Positions 26,395-34,071 of a stretch of 64,000 nt of DNA are shown one piece after another. Origin of the DNA: PALSA-270 sp963770915 (lineage in GTDB: Bacteria > Acidobacteriota > Terriglobia > Terriglobales > Acidobacteriaceae). Location of the stretch: positions 4,216,001 through 4,280,000 of the forward strand of contig CAVYRG010000001.1 in assembly GCA_963770915.1 (NCBI GenBank), given 5' to 3'. Within the stretch, counting starts at the first letter, position 1, and each line of letters opens with the position of its first letter. Below the pieces are notes generated by a model. It saw only the letters and a program-made list of their open reading frames with translations, was not told the DNA's origin and ran no database searches. A program made the translations under genes and the position numbers.

Positions 26395-28071
26395 TCAGAC
26401 GCTCACCGGGAAAGGCTTGGTATGAGCTTCGGCGCTGAATGAGATGCCCGAGAATCGCCCCTGTAGCAGAGACATGAACCCCGTATACCAATATCCAACC
26501 ACGAATAGAAGCAGGAACGGCACCGTGATGTAGTTTTCATTCTCCAATGCGTAGTACACGGTAAGGGCGAAATAGCCTCCAATGAGAAGCTCCGCCCAGG
26601 GGATCCAGCCCAGCCGCCTGCGGTACTTATTGGCCTTCACCTTATCCTTTTTGGACTCCACCCGATACTTCGGCGTACGCGCAAAGGCAGTCTGCCGGCC
26701 AACCAGGGCTTCCAGCACGGCGATCGTATTGGTGATCGTCAACCCGATGCCCAACGCCATGAGGAACGGAATGTAAAGAATCGCCTTGGGCCAGCTACGC
26801 GGAAACAGCTCTCGTTGCGACACCAGGTAAAAGCTTGAAATCGAAAATGTTGAAGCCATGAACAAGGGCAGGTCGATGTAGAGCATCTGAAACCAGCCCT
26901 GGTAGAAGCGGATGATCATCGCCGGCAGTAACAACACCGAAAGGATGACCATGAGCGGATAACTCAAGTTCGCCGTCAAGTGGTACCAGGCTTCCAGCTT
27001 CACGTGGAATCGCTCATTGCTCCTGAGCACCCGCGGCAGAATTTTCTTTCCTGTTTGGATCAGGCCCTTGGCCCATCGCGCCTGCTGGGTTTTGAATGCC
27101 GTCATTTCCACCGGCAGTTCCGCCGGGCACTCAACATCCTGCAAGTAGATGAATTTCCAGCCTTGCAACTGCGCCCGGTAGGAAAGGTCCGTGTCTTCGG
27201 TGAGGGTGTCGTGCTGCCAGCCGCCCGCTTCCTCAATGGCTTTCTTTCGCCACACGCCGGCCGTTCCATTGAAATTGAAGAACACGCCGCTGCCGGCGCG
27301 GCCGGAATGCTCCAACACGAAATGGCCGTCCAGCAGGATCGCTTCCACTTCGGTGAGAAAAGAGTAATTGCGGTTGATATGTGTCCAGCGGGTTTGCACC
27401 ATGCCGATCTTTGGGTCGGCAAAATGATGGATGGTGCGCATCAGGAAATCTTCCGAGGGCGTGAAGTCGGCATCGAAAATGGCGATGAATTCGCCTTGCG
27501 CCGTCTTCATTCCCTCGGCCAGCGCTCCCGCTTTATAGCCTTCGCGGTTGGTGCGGTGGTGATATGTAATCGGGCAGCCACGGGCCGCATATTCTTCCAC
27601 GAGATTTCGCGCGACCGTCTGCGTCTCATCGGTGGAATCGTCGAGCAACTGAATGTCGAGTTTGTCGAGGGGATACTGAATCCGGCAAACGCTCTCTAGA
27701 AGTCGCTCCACCACAAACTGCTCGTTGAAGATGGGAAGCTGAATGGTCACCCGTGGCAATTCGGCAAACTGCGACGCCGGTTGGCAGGTGCGGTTCTTTT
27801 TGTGCTTGTAGTAAAGGTAGACCAGAATGTAGCGGTGCACTCCGTAAGAGGCCAGCAAGACCAGGACGACGAAATACGGGATCAGCAACGCCATGTCAAA
27901 GGCGTTGGCTTGATAAAGGCCCCGAAAGGTCGTGTCCAAGAAGTGCTGCCGTATGTAAGGCCCGATGCCGCGCGAGGCGATGAAGACTGCCAACTGCGGG
28001 GCCAAAATGGGAGCGCCGTTCAGCAAGGTTCCTCGCTCAGGACGAGAACTGCCATCCGGAAGACCAACCAT
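26395..28071 (-). CDS. Membrane family 2 glycosyltransferase (cellulose-synthase-like)
   Basis: This processive-type GT2 has 558 residues. A transmembrane segment lies near 40-65. The catalytic domain shows PRVTIQLPIFNEQFVVERLL, the DADF metal-binding motif, the TED acid/base motif (LTEDTDLSYRAQ) and QQARWAKG, which is the Q-x-x-R-W of processive synthases. Several C-terminal helices (about 350-530) form a channel. It resembles bacterial CslA/BcsA-like enzymes that make beta-linked polysaccharides or glycolipids. The partner subunits of cellulose synthesis are absent. The product is unknown. Confidence 0.87.
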   Translation of the reverse strand: MVGLPDGSSRPERGTLLNGAPILAPQLAVFIASRGIGPYIRQHFLDTTFRGLYQANAFDMALLIPYFVVLVLLASYGVHRYILVYLYYKHKKNRTCQPASQFAELPRVTIQLPIFNEQFVVERLLESVCRIQYPLDKLDIQLLDDSTDETQTVARNLVEEYAARGCPITYHHRTNREGYKAGALAEGMKTAQGEFIAIFDADFTPSEDFLMRTIHHFADPKIGMVQTRWTHINRNYSFLTEVEAILLDGHFVLEHSGRAGSGVFFNFNGTAGVWRKKAIEEAGGWQHDTLTEDTDLSYRAQLQGWKFIYLQDVECPAELPVEMTAFKTQQARWAKGLIQTGKKILPRVLRSNERFHVKLEAWYHLTANLSYPLMVILSVLLLPAMIIRFYQGWFQMLYIDLPLFMASTFSISSFYLVSQRELFPRSWPKAILYIPFLMALGIGLTITNTIAVLEALVGRQTAFARTPKYRVESKKDKVKANKYRRRLGWIPWAELLIGGYFALTVYYALENENYITVPFLLLFVVGYWYTGFMSLLQGRFSGISFSAEAHTKPFPVSV

Positions 28072-28187
28072 TGTACCTGAAAGTCCTGTGCAGAAGGGAT
28101 GCGTGATTTACTAAGTGATTGCAAGTAACGAGCTTATGGGTCGATAGATGGGTCCGCGACGCCGCGATTTAGGCGCTCCCGCCCCCG

Positions 28188-29354
28188 TCAAGGGTCCGTG
28201 ATTGCGTAGGTCGTCACTCGCATTCGATCGGCGACGGCGAGCCTGGAACCGTCCGGGGAAAGGGCGATGTCGAATCCGGCAAAGGCAGTCGACGGAAAAG
28301 TCACGGAAGCAAGTCGTCGTAAGGTCGCGACCTCGTAGACATCGGCGCCGGCGGTCAGATACGTTGTGCTTCCAGTTGCAAAATCCACCGACAGTCGGCC
28401 CCAGGAGATGGCCAGCACCTTTCCGTCTCGCGATACCGCGATCTGCATGCCGTTCGCCATCCCTATCTTGCCAATTTGTGCTCCCGTGGTGTCGAACAAG
28501 ACGACTTGACCACCGATGACCGACGCGAACTCTGAATCGCTCAGGAAAACAGGACGAAAGGCAGTAGCGTCAACCTGCGACCAGACGGTGATCGATTGCG
28601 CGTCGCCCAGCCTGTGCAAGTCGAGGCGATTTCCCCGGTGCGAGGAACCGACCACGCTTGTCGCCGAGGCGGCCAGGCACAAGAAATCTCCCGTATCCGG
28701 CCACCGTGCCAGGACCTTCAGATCGCGCGAGTCCACAACCGCAGTCCCGGTTCCGAGCAGGCCGTGCCCGTCCGGCGCAAGGGCGATTTCCTGTGCCGCT
28801 ACCGTATCGATTGCTGGGGACATATGAACCAGAACTTCGCCCCCTGTTTCTGTTCGGGCGATCTCCACCCCATGCAGCGGCTTGCCTTCCGGCGTGAAAG
28901 TCTGCAGAACATTATCCCGGTGAAGGAGCAGTTCGCCGTTGTGAAGCGCTCGAAGGAACGACCCTCTGCCATGCGTGGGCCAATCGAAGCGGCGCTTTAC
29001 GGTGCCGCTCTCCGAATCCAGGAGAAGCGCCTTTAAATGATTGGGATCGCTCGGGCTGAAGTGGTCTCGAGCCGACAGCGCAACGCCGGTACGACAAACC
29101 GTGTAGACCACCAATTCCTTCTCGGTTAGGAAATCCACGCCCGTCGGCGGGCTGTTGAACTGCTGATCTTGCAGCCGACAGAAATCGCTTTGCAGGTTGA
29201 TGTGGCGAAGTTCTTTCGCGCCCGAGCCAAAGGCGGGGAGCCCGAGCAGAAGAATTGAAAGTACAGTCGGAAAAGGCCAGCGTCCACGGCGCTTGGCCAA
29301 CTCAACAAACCGCCGGAGAGTCGCTTTTCCCACCGCGCTCCAGACGGTTTTCAT
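28188..29354 (-). CDS. Secreted beta-propeller-like protein
   Basis: The 388-residue protein has a basic N-terminus and a hydrophobic segment (about 27-45), then repeated blade-like strands such as GHGLLGTGTAVVDSRDLKVLARW, GGQVVLFDTTGAQIGKIGM, MQIAVSRDGKVLAISWG and IALSPDGSRLAVAD. The SPDG/SRDG repeats are typical of WD40-like or YVTN propellers. No catalytic motif is seen; a binding or scaffold role is likely. It begins 5 bp after the mqnC stop on the same strand, so it probably shares the mqnC transcript, without a clear link to quinone synthesis. Confidence 0.68.
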   Translation of the reverse strand: MKTVWSAVGKATLRRFVELAKRRGRWPFPTVLSILLLGLPAFGSGAKELRHINLQSDFCRLQDQQFNSPPTGVDFLTEKELVVYTVCRTGVALSARDHFSPSDPNHLKALLLDSESGTVKRRFDWPTHGRGSFLRALHNGELLLHRDNVLQTFTPEGKPLHGVEIARTETGGEVLVHMSPAIDTVAAQEIALAPDGHGLLGTGTAVVDSRDLKVLARWPDTGDFLCLAASATSVVGSSHRGNRLDLHRLGDAQSITVWSQVDATAFRPVFLSDSEFASVIGGQVVLFDTTGAQIGKIGMANGMQIAVSRDGKVLAISWGRLSVDFATGSTTYLTAGADVYEVATLRRLASVTFPSTAFAGFDIALSPDGSRLAVADRMRVTTYAITDP

Positions 29355-29359
29355 CGCCG

Positions 29360-30406
29360 CTAGTTGAGGAAGTGGGTGCGGTACAGCGTGTCACGCTGCA
29401 CTGGCTTGAAGCCGGCATCGCGGATGATACGGCGCAACTCTTCTTCGGTCGTGCAGTTGGTCACGCCTGCGGCGCGCACGACATTTTCTTCCAGCATCAC
29501 CGAGCCGACGTCGTTGCCGCCGAATCGCAATCCCATCTGGCAGACTTTGAGTCCCTGTGTGACCCAGCTCGATTGCACGTTGAGGAAGTTCGAGAGATAC
29601 AGCCGCGAAATGGCCAGTACTTTCAAATACTCGACTGATGTTGCCTCATCCCAATGGCGGCCGCCCAAGGCGGTGTTCGCAGGCTGGAAGCTCCAGGGAA
29701 TGAATGCGGTAAACCCGCCGGTTTCCTCCTGCAACTCATAGAGCCGCTGGAAGTGGTGGATGCGATTCTCGAAGTTCTCACCGACGCCAAACATCATAGT
29801 CGCGGTAGTCCGCATGCCAAGCTGGTGGGCAGTGCGGTGCACGTTGAGCCAATCGTCGGTCAGGCATTTCAGCCGCGCGATTTTGTAGCGGACTTCATCG
29901 TCGAGAATCTCCGCGCCCCCGCCGGGAATGGAATCCAGCCCGGCGTCCCGCAGCCGCGCGATAGTGTCGTGAATGCTTAGCCCGCTGTACTCCGCGATGG
30001 CGATGATTTCCGACGCCGAATAGCAGTGCAGATGCACCTTAGGGAACCGCTGCTTGATGCCGCGCATCATCTGTTCATGCCAGTCGATCTTCAGGTCAGG
30101 ATGCAAGCCTCCCTGCATTAGCACGCCGGTACCACCAAGTTCCACCGTTTCTTGAATCTTTTCGTAGATTGTGTCGAAATCGAGGATGTAGCCTTCTTTG
30201 GCCTTGGGTCCCTTCAACGGACGGTAGAACGCGCAAAACGTGCAGTACTCGGTGCAGAAATTGGTGTAGTTGATGTTGCGGTCAATGATGTACGTGACCA
30301 CGCCCTCAGGATGCAGCCGGCGGCGCACCGCATCAGCTTCCATGCCAATGCCAATCAGGTCATCGGAGCGGAACAGGTCGAGGGCTTGTTGTTTGGTCAG
30401 GGACAT
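29360..30406 (-). CDS. mqnC: Cyclic dehypoxanthine futalosine synthase (radical SAM)
   Basis: The 348-residue radical-SAM enzyme binds its 4Fe-4S cluster through C51, C55 and C58 (CTEYCTFCAFYR). Other family marks are VTYIIDRNINYTNF, GTGVLMQGGLHPDLKIDW, DSIPGGGAEIL and TTATMMFGVGE. It cyclises dehypoxanthine futalosine in the futalosine route to menaquinone. The tight match to MqnC, in particular the QGGLHPDL segment, separates it from the related aminofutalosine synthase MqnE. It lies between mqnA and mqnD on the same strand. Confidence 0.92.
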   Translation of the reverse strand: MSLTKQQALDLFRSDDLIGIGMEADAVRRRLHPEGVVTYIIDRNINYTNFCTEYCTFCAFYRPLKGPKAKEGYILDFDTIYEKIQETVELGGTGVLMQGGLHPDLKIDWHEQMMRGIKQRFPKVHLHCYSASEIIAIAEYSGLSIHDTIARLRDAGLDSIPGGGAEILDDEVRYKIARLKCLTDDWLNVHRTAHQLGMRTTATMMFGVGENFENRIHHFQRLYELQEETGGFTAFIPWSFQPANTALGGRHWDEATSVEYLKVLAISRLYLSNFLNVQSSWVTQGLKVCQMGLRFGGNDVGSVMLEENVVRAAGVTNCTTEEELRRIIRDAGFKPVQRDTLYRTHFLN

Positions 30407-30480
30407 AGCGAACCTTAGATTCTATAGATTCTATCGGACCGCCGCGTACGTTCCAAGAGCATCGGCGGGAATCCACCGCT

Positions 30481-31110
30481 CTACGCCGCTTTCGCCGACT
30501 TTCCGCGACGCACATGGCGGCAATGCTCAATCAGCGTCAAAACTCCGCCAGCGATTGCCAGCCCGACAAGTACTGCCAGGGCGGGGATCGAGTAGCGGGA
30601 GAAGAACCGCAAGACGTGGCGTCCATAGATCGCGCCCAAGGCAGCTAGAATCGTGAATCGCGATCCTCGCCCCAGGGCCAGCGCAGCGAGAAAATTCTTG
30701 CGCGGATACTGCATCGCCCCCGCCGCCAGCAAGAAGGGCACAAAAGGAAACGGGGGTGGCAACACCGCAGGCACGGCCACTGCATAGAATCCCCAGCGGT
30801 CGAACACGCGATAGAACTTCTCGGACCTTTGCTTGGCAAATCTGCGTTCCAACGCCTCTTTCCCGCCCTCACGGGCCAGGCTGTAGGTGATGTAGCCGCC
30901 CAGCACGGCGCCCAGCGTCGCCATCAGCGCATAATAGGGCCACGGCTCACTGTGACGGGCAGCTAAGTAGAGGGTGAAAACGTCTAAGCTGCCGGTCAGG
31001 GGAATGACGGAGCTGTCTGCAATGCCGAGCAAAATCAGCCCAGGGCCGCCCATGTGGTGCAGACGCCGCCAGATCGAGATTCCGAGTGCAGCCTGAATGT
31101 GTTGGAGCAC
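30481..31110 (-). CDS. DedA/VTT-family membrane protein
   Basis: The 209-residue membrane protein has helices near 20-50, 55-80, 120-165 and 175-200. The DedA/SNARE-associated pattern appears in SLDVFTLYLAARHSEPWPYYALMATLGAVLGGYITYSLAREGG and the later PFPFVPFLLAAGAMQYPRKNFLAALALGRGSRF. DedA proteins act in envelope homeostasis and lipid-carrier flipping. The specific substrate is not known. Confidence 0.8.
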   Translation of the reverse strand: MLQHIQAALGISIWRRLHHMGGPGLILLGIADSSVIPLTGSLDVFTLYLAARHSEPWPYYALMATLGAVLGGYITYSLAREGGKEALERRFAKQRSEKFYRVFDRWGFYAVAVPAVLPPPFPFVPFLLAAGAMQYPRKNFLAALALGRGSRFTILAALGAIYGRHVLRFFSRYSIPALAVLVGLAIAGGVLTLIEHCRHVRRGKSAKAA

Positions 31111-31183
31111 TGCTGATTAGACGCCGCTCGCGGCGCCCGCGGTGCGAGGGTTGCAGGAGGGCCGCGAAGAACCTCGCGGACGC

Positions 31184-31840
31184 TCAAATATGCATCTGCT
31201 GCAGGCGCTCGCGGAAGTAGGCTTTCCAACTCTCGGGCAGGATCGCAACGCGCAAGGCGCGCCGCACCCAGGCCAATTCCTCATTGCCGTATCGCTTTGC
31301 GATGTACAGGCGCGTGATTTCCGTCAGTGGCACAGCGTTTCCATCTCGAACGATCAACTTCATTTCGTCCCCGGCGCCGACTTCCCCCTCGCGGGTGACG
31401 GCCAGATAGAATCCCATCCTTCCGCTGGCGAGAAAGCGCTTCACCATATCGTCGGACTGAAACCTTATGCCCAGTTTGTAGCAAGGCAGGCGCGGCTGGG
31501 TTACGACTACTTCCGCGGTACCGACCGAGAAGCGATCCCCGAGGTGGACCGAATCTTCCAGCCCTCCATCGATTGTGAAGTTTTCTCCAAAGCTCCCCAT
31601 CGCCAGGTCCATGCCGGGAAGCTCTTGTCGCCAGTAGTCATAGTGGGCCAGCGGGTAACAGTAAACCGCTTTGAACTCTCCGCCATGGACGGTCAGGTCC
31701 GCTTGGCGGTCGCCGTCCAAATTCAGCTTACGGAGCGCAACGCGGCCTTCCACTGGCTGCTTGAAAATCCCAGTGGTGACGGTCATCCCATGCCAGATCA
31801 CTTCTCGAGGGAGCCCGACATTCAGCGACAAAAGTTTCAT
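31184..31840 (-). CDS. MOSC-domain protein
   Basis: The 218-residue protein has the MOSC fold signatures GVALRKLNLDGDRQADLTVHGG-like strands, FGENFTIDGG and TQPRLPCYKLGIRF. The conserved cysteine in the PCYKL segment is the proposed sulfur- or molybdenum-cofactor-binding residue. The YiiM-like subgroup reduces N-hydroxylated compounds. It lies 16 bp after the mqnA start-to-stop gene on the same strand, so co-transcription is likely. Confidence 0.83.
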   Translation of the reverse strand: MKLLSLNVGLPREVIWHGMTVTTGIFKQPVEGRVALRKLNLDGDRQADLTVHGGEFKAVYCYPLAHYDYWRQELPGMDLAMGSFGENFTIDGGLEDSVHLGDRFSVGTAEVVVTQPRLPCYKLGIRFQSDDMVKRFLASGRMGFYLAVTREGEVGAGDEMKLIVRDGNAVPLTEITRLYIAKRYGNEELAWVRRALRVAILPESWKAYFRERLQQMHI

Positions 31841-31856
31841 TTATAGCGGTGTTTTC

Positions 31857-32693
31857 TTAGATCGTTGCAGCGCGCGAGACATCGAGAAACCGCAAGGCGG
31901 GCGCGGGGGGCAGGACGCCACACTCCTCCGCATAGCGATAGAACAGCCGTAGACCATCCAGGCAAGCCGCGTCTAGATCGTAGTGAATGTTCTCGGTTAG
32001 ATACTGTCGGATATCATTCTCGCCGAGGCCGACCCGCGGCGACCATTCCCGCGCAATTGCCTGAACGTTCTCCGCCCTCAACCCCTGATCGCGCGATCGC
32101 TGAAAGATCTCCCCCAGATCAAGTTCCGGCGCGGCATCTTTCAGCGCCGCCTGGCGCACCGCCCAGAATGCAAACACGAACGGCTTCCCGGTCAGCTTGC
32201 TCCACTCTTCCGCCAAATCGTAAGTAAGATAACGGCTGCGATCGACCTGCAGCGCCGGGTCGCCGATCAGCAAAGCAGCATCGTGCCGCTCTAGCATCCG
32301 ATCGAGGTCCGGTTCCATTTCAGCAAACTCCCTCCCGCCGCCCCACCATTTCTGAAACAGGACTTTCGTCAGCGCCACTGAGGTTAAGGAGCACGTATCG
32401 AGCGCCACGGCGCGAATTTTCTCGATTGGCGTCTTGCTGACCAGCAGGATGGACCGCACGCTGCGGCGCGAGGCGATGGCGACCCCGGGAATCACCACAA
32501 GATCAGGAATCGTCGTATACGCCGCCGCCGGAATGATGCCGATATCTGCTTTCCCTTCAGCCAGTTGCACGGCGCAGCGCGAGGGAACGGTGTAGGAAAT
32601 CTCGTACTCCGAGCCGGCCTTTCCATGCTCAAAATCCCACATCAGAGGGGCCGTGTTCAGGTAGGAAATGGCGGAGATGCGAAGGCGTTTCAT
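31857..32693 (-). CDS. mqnA: Chorismate dehydratase, futalosine menaquinone pathway
   Basis: The 278-residue protein starts with MKRLRISAISYLNTAPLMWDFEHG, the normal MqnA N-terminus; a longer in-frame stretch back to 32924 overlaps dprA on the other strand and has no support. Other landmarks are VQLAEGKADIGIIPAAAY, VALDTCSLTSVALTKVLF and ALLIGDPALQ. MqnA dehydrates chorismate to 3-[(1-carboxyvinyl)oxy]benzoate, the first step of the futalosine route. mqnC and mqnD follow downstream on the same strand, separated by other genes. Confidence 0.9.
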   Translation of the reverse strand: MKRLRISAISYLNTAPLMWDFEHGKAGSEYEISYTVPSRCAVQLAEGKADIGIIPAAAYTTIPDLVVIPGVAIASRRSVRSILLVSKTPIEKIRAVALDTCSLTSVALTKVLFQKWWGGGREFAEMEPDLDRMLERHDAALLIGDPALQVDRSRYLTYDLAEEWSKLTGKPFVFAFWAVRQAALKDAAPELDLGEIFQRSRDQGLRAENVQAIAREWSPRVGLGENDIRQYLTENIHYDLDAACLDGLRLFYRYAEECGVLPPAPALRFLDVSRAATI

Positions 32694-32788
32694 TCGGCCC
32701 ACTTCGATTTTACCAAAGCATTGTGTCATCTGACCTTGACAGTGATTTTTCAGCCTGTATAGAGTCCGGCCTGATGCCGGAGGTGCAA

Positions 32789-33961
32789 ATGGCGGACGCA
32801 GCGCTTGTAGTTCATCCAACTTCCGATACGCCAACCCTGCAGTGGCTGGCCCTGGCGCTGACTCCGGGGCTGGGTCCGACCCGCGCAAGGCGTCTGGTCG
32901 AGCGCTTTGGCGGCGTTCAGGCAATCTTCCACGCGTCGCTCACGGAGCTTGAGGCCACCGGCATTCAGGCGGTGTCGGCTCAGGCGTTGGGAACCGGCCG
33001 CTCCCGGGAGTTGGCCAACGATGAGCTGGCGCGCGCCTCGGCGGAAGCCGTGAAGATCATCTGCCCCGATGACGACGCCTACCCTCCGCAGCTCGCGCAA
33101 ATCTACGATCCGCCCTTGGTCCTTTATGTACGCGGCGACCCGGCGCTGCTGGGCCGCCCGGGGCTTGCCGTGGTGGGAACGCGCCATCCCACGCCCTATG
33201 GCACCGGAATGGCCGAGCGATTGTCCTGCGATCTGGCCGCGCGCGGGCTGGTCATCTTCAGCGGCTTGGCCAGAGGCGTGGATACCGCCGCTCATCGTGG
33301 AGCCGTTGCCGCGAAGGGCAAGACCGTAGCCGTCTTTGGCACCGGCGTCGACGAGGTTTATCCGAAGGAAAACAAGCGGCTGGCGGATCAGATTCTGGCG
33401 CTGGGCGGGGCCTTGATCTCCGAATTCCCCATGGGAACGTTCCCGGCGCCGCAGAATTTTCCCATCCGCAACCGAATTATTAGCGGCATTTCCGCCGGCG
33501 TGCTCGTGGTCGAGGCCGCGGAGTACAGCGGAACCCGCATCACATCCCGTTGCGCGCTCGAGCAGAACCGCGAGGTCTTCGCCGTGCCCGGCAACGTGAC
33601 TAACAAGAACTCCTGGGGCCCGAACACGCTCATCAAACAGGGGGCCAAGCTGGTCGCCACATGGGAGGACGTATGGGAGGAACTCCCTGTGGATGTGAGA
33701 CTTACGCTGCAACCGGCGGGCGGCTCTGAATCGCAAAGCCCGCAGACTGCATCTCTGTTCACAGACGACAGCCCGCTGGGACCCCACGAAAAGAAGATTC
33801 TGGCCGTGCTGAAGGCCGATGAAGCCATCCAGATCGACGAAATCGTCGAGCGGCTGGAGCCGCAACTGTCGTCATCGGAGATCTTCGCGGCGCTTTTTGA
33901 GTTGGAACTAGCAGGGAAAGTCAAGCAATTGCCCGGAAAGAATTTCGTGAAGAGCTTCTAG
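32789..33961 (+). CDS. dprA: DNA-processing protein DprA
   Basis: DprA protects incoming single-stranded DNA and loads RecA during natural transformation. The 390-residue protein has an N-terminal helical HhH-like region (LGPTRARRLVERFGG), then the Rossmann fold with VVGTRHPTPYGTGMAERL, FSGLARGVDTAAHRGAV, FGTGVDEVYPKEN and FPIRNRIISGIS. A C-terminal winged helix follows (about 320-385). The ATG at 32789 is chosen because GGAGG lies 5 bases upstream; starts at 32774 and 32723 lack this. It is divergent from mqnA and upstream of topA, the common dprA-topA order. Confidence 0.93.
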   Translation: MADAALVVHPTSDTPTLQWLALALTPGLGPTRARRLVERFGGVQAIFHASLTELEATGIQAVSAQALGTGRSRELANDELARASAEAVKIICPDDDAYPPQLAQIYDPPLVLYVRGDPALLGRPGLAVVGTRHPTPYGTGMAERLSCDLAARGLVIFSGLARGVDTAAHRGAVAAKGKTVAVFGTGVDEVYPKENKRLADQILALGGALISEFPMGTFPAPQNFPIRNRIISGISAGVLVVEAAEYSGTRITSRCALEQNREVFAVPGNVTNKNSWGPNTLIKQGAKLVATWEDVWEELPVDVRLTLQPAGGSESQSPQTASLFTDDSPLGPHEKKILAVLKADEAIQIDEIVERLEPQLSSSEIFAALFELELAGKVKQLPGKNFVKSF

Positions 33962-34071
33962 CACACCGACAGTCAAGAGCAGCGAGGTGGCACGCTCGTT
34001 ACCCTGAGAACTTGTTGATTCTCGTTGATTCGTGCTAGCTTCAAAAATAAAGACTTCCAGCTGAGGACCCA

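Noticed and set aside
32694..32924. N-terminal extension of mqnA
   Set aside because: The extra 77 residues overlap dprA on the other strand and do not resemble MqnA; the MKRLRISAIS start fits the family.
32750..33865. 371-codon minus-strand open frame opposite dprA
   Set aside because: It lies fully over a well-supported dprA gene and encodes no recognisable motif.
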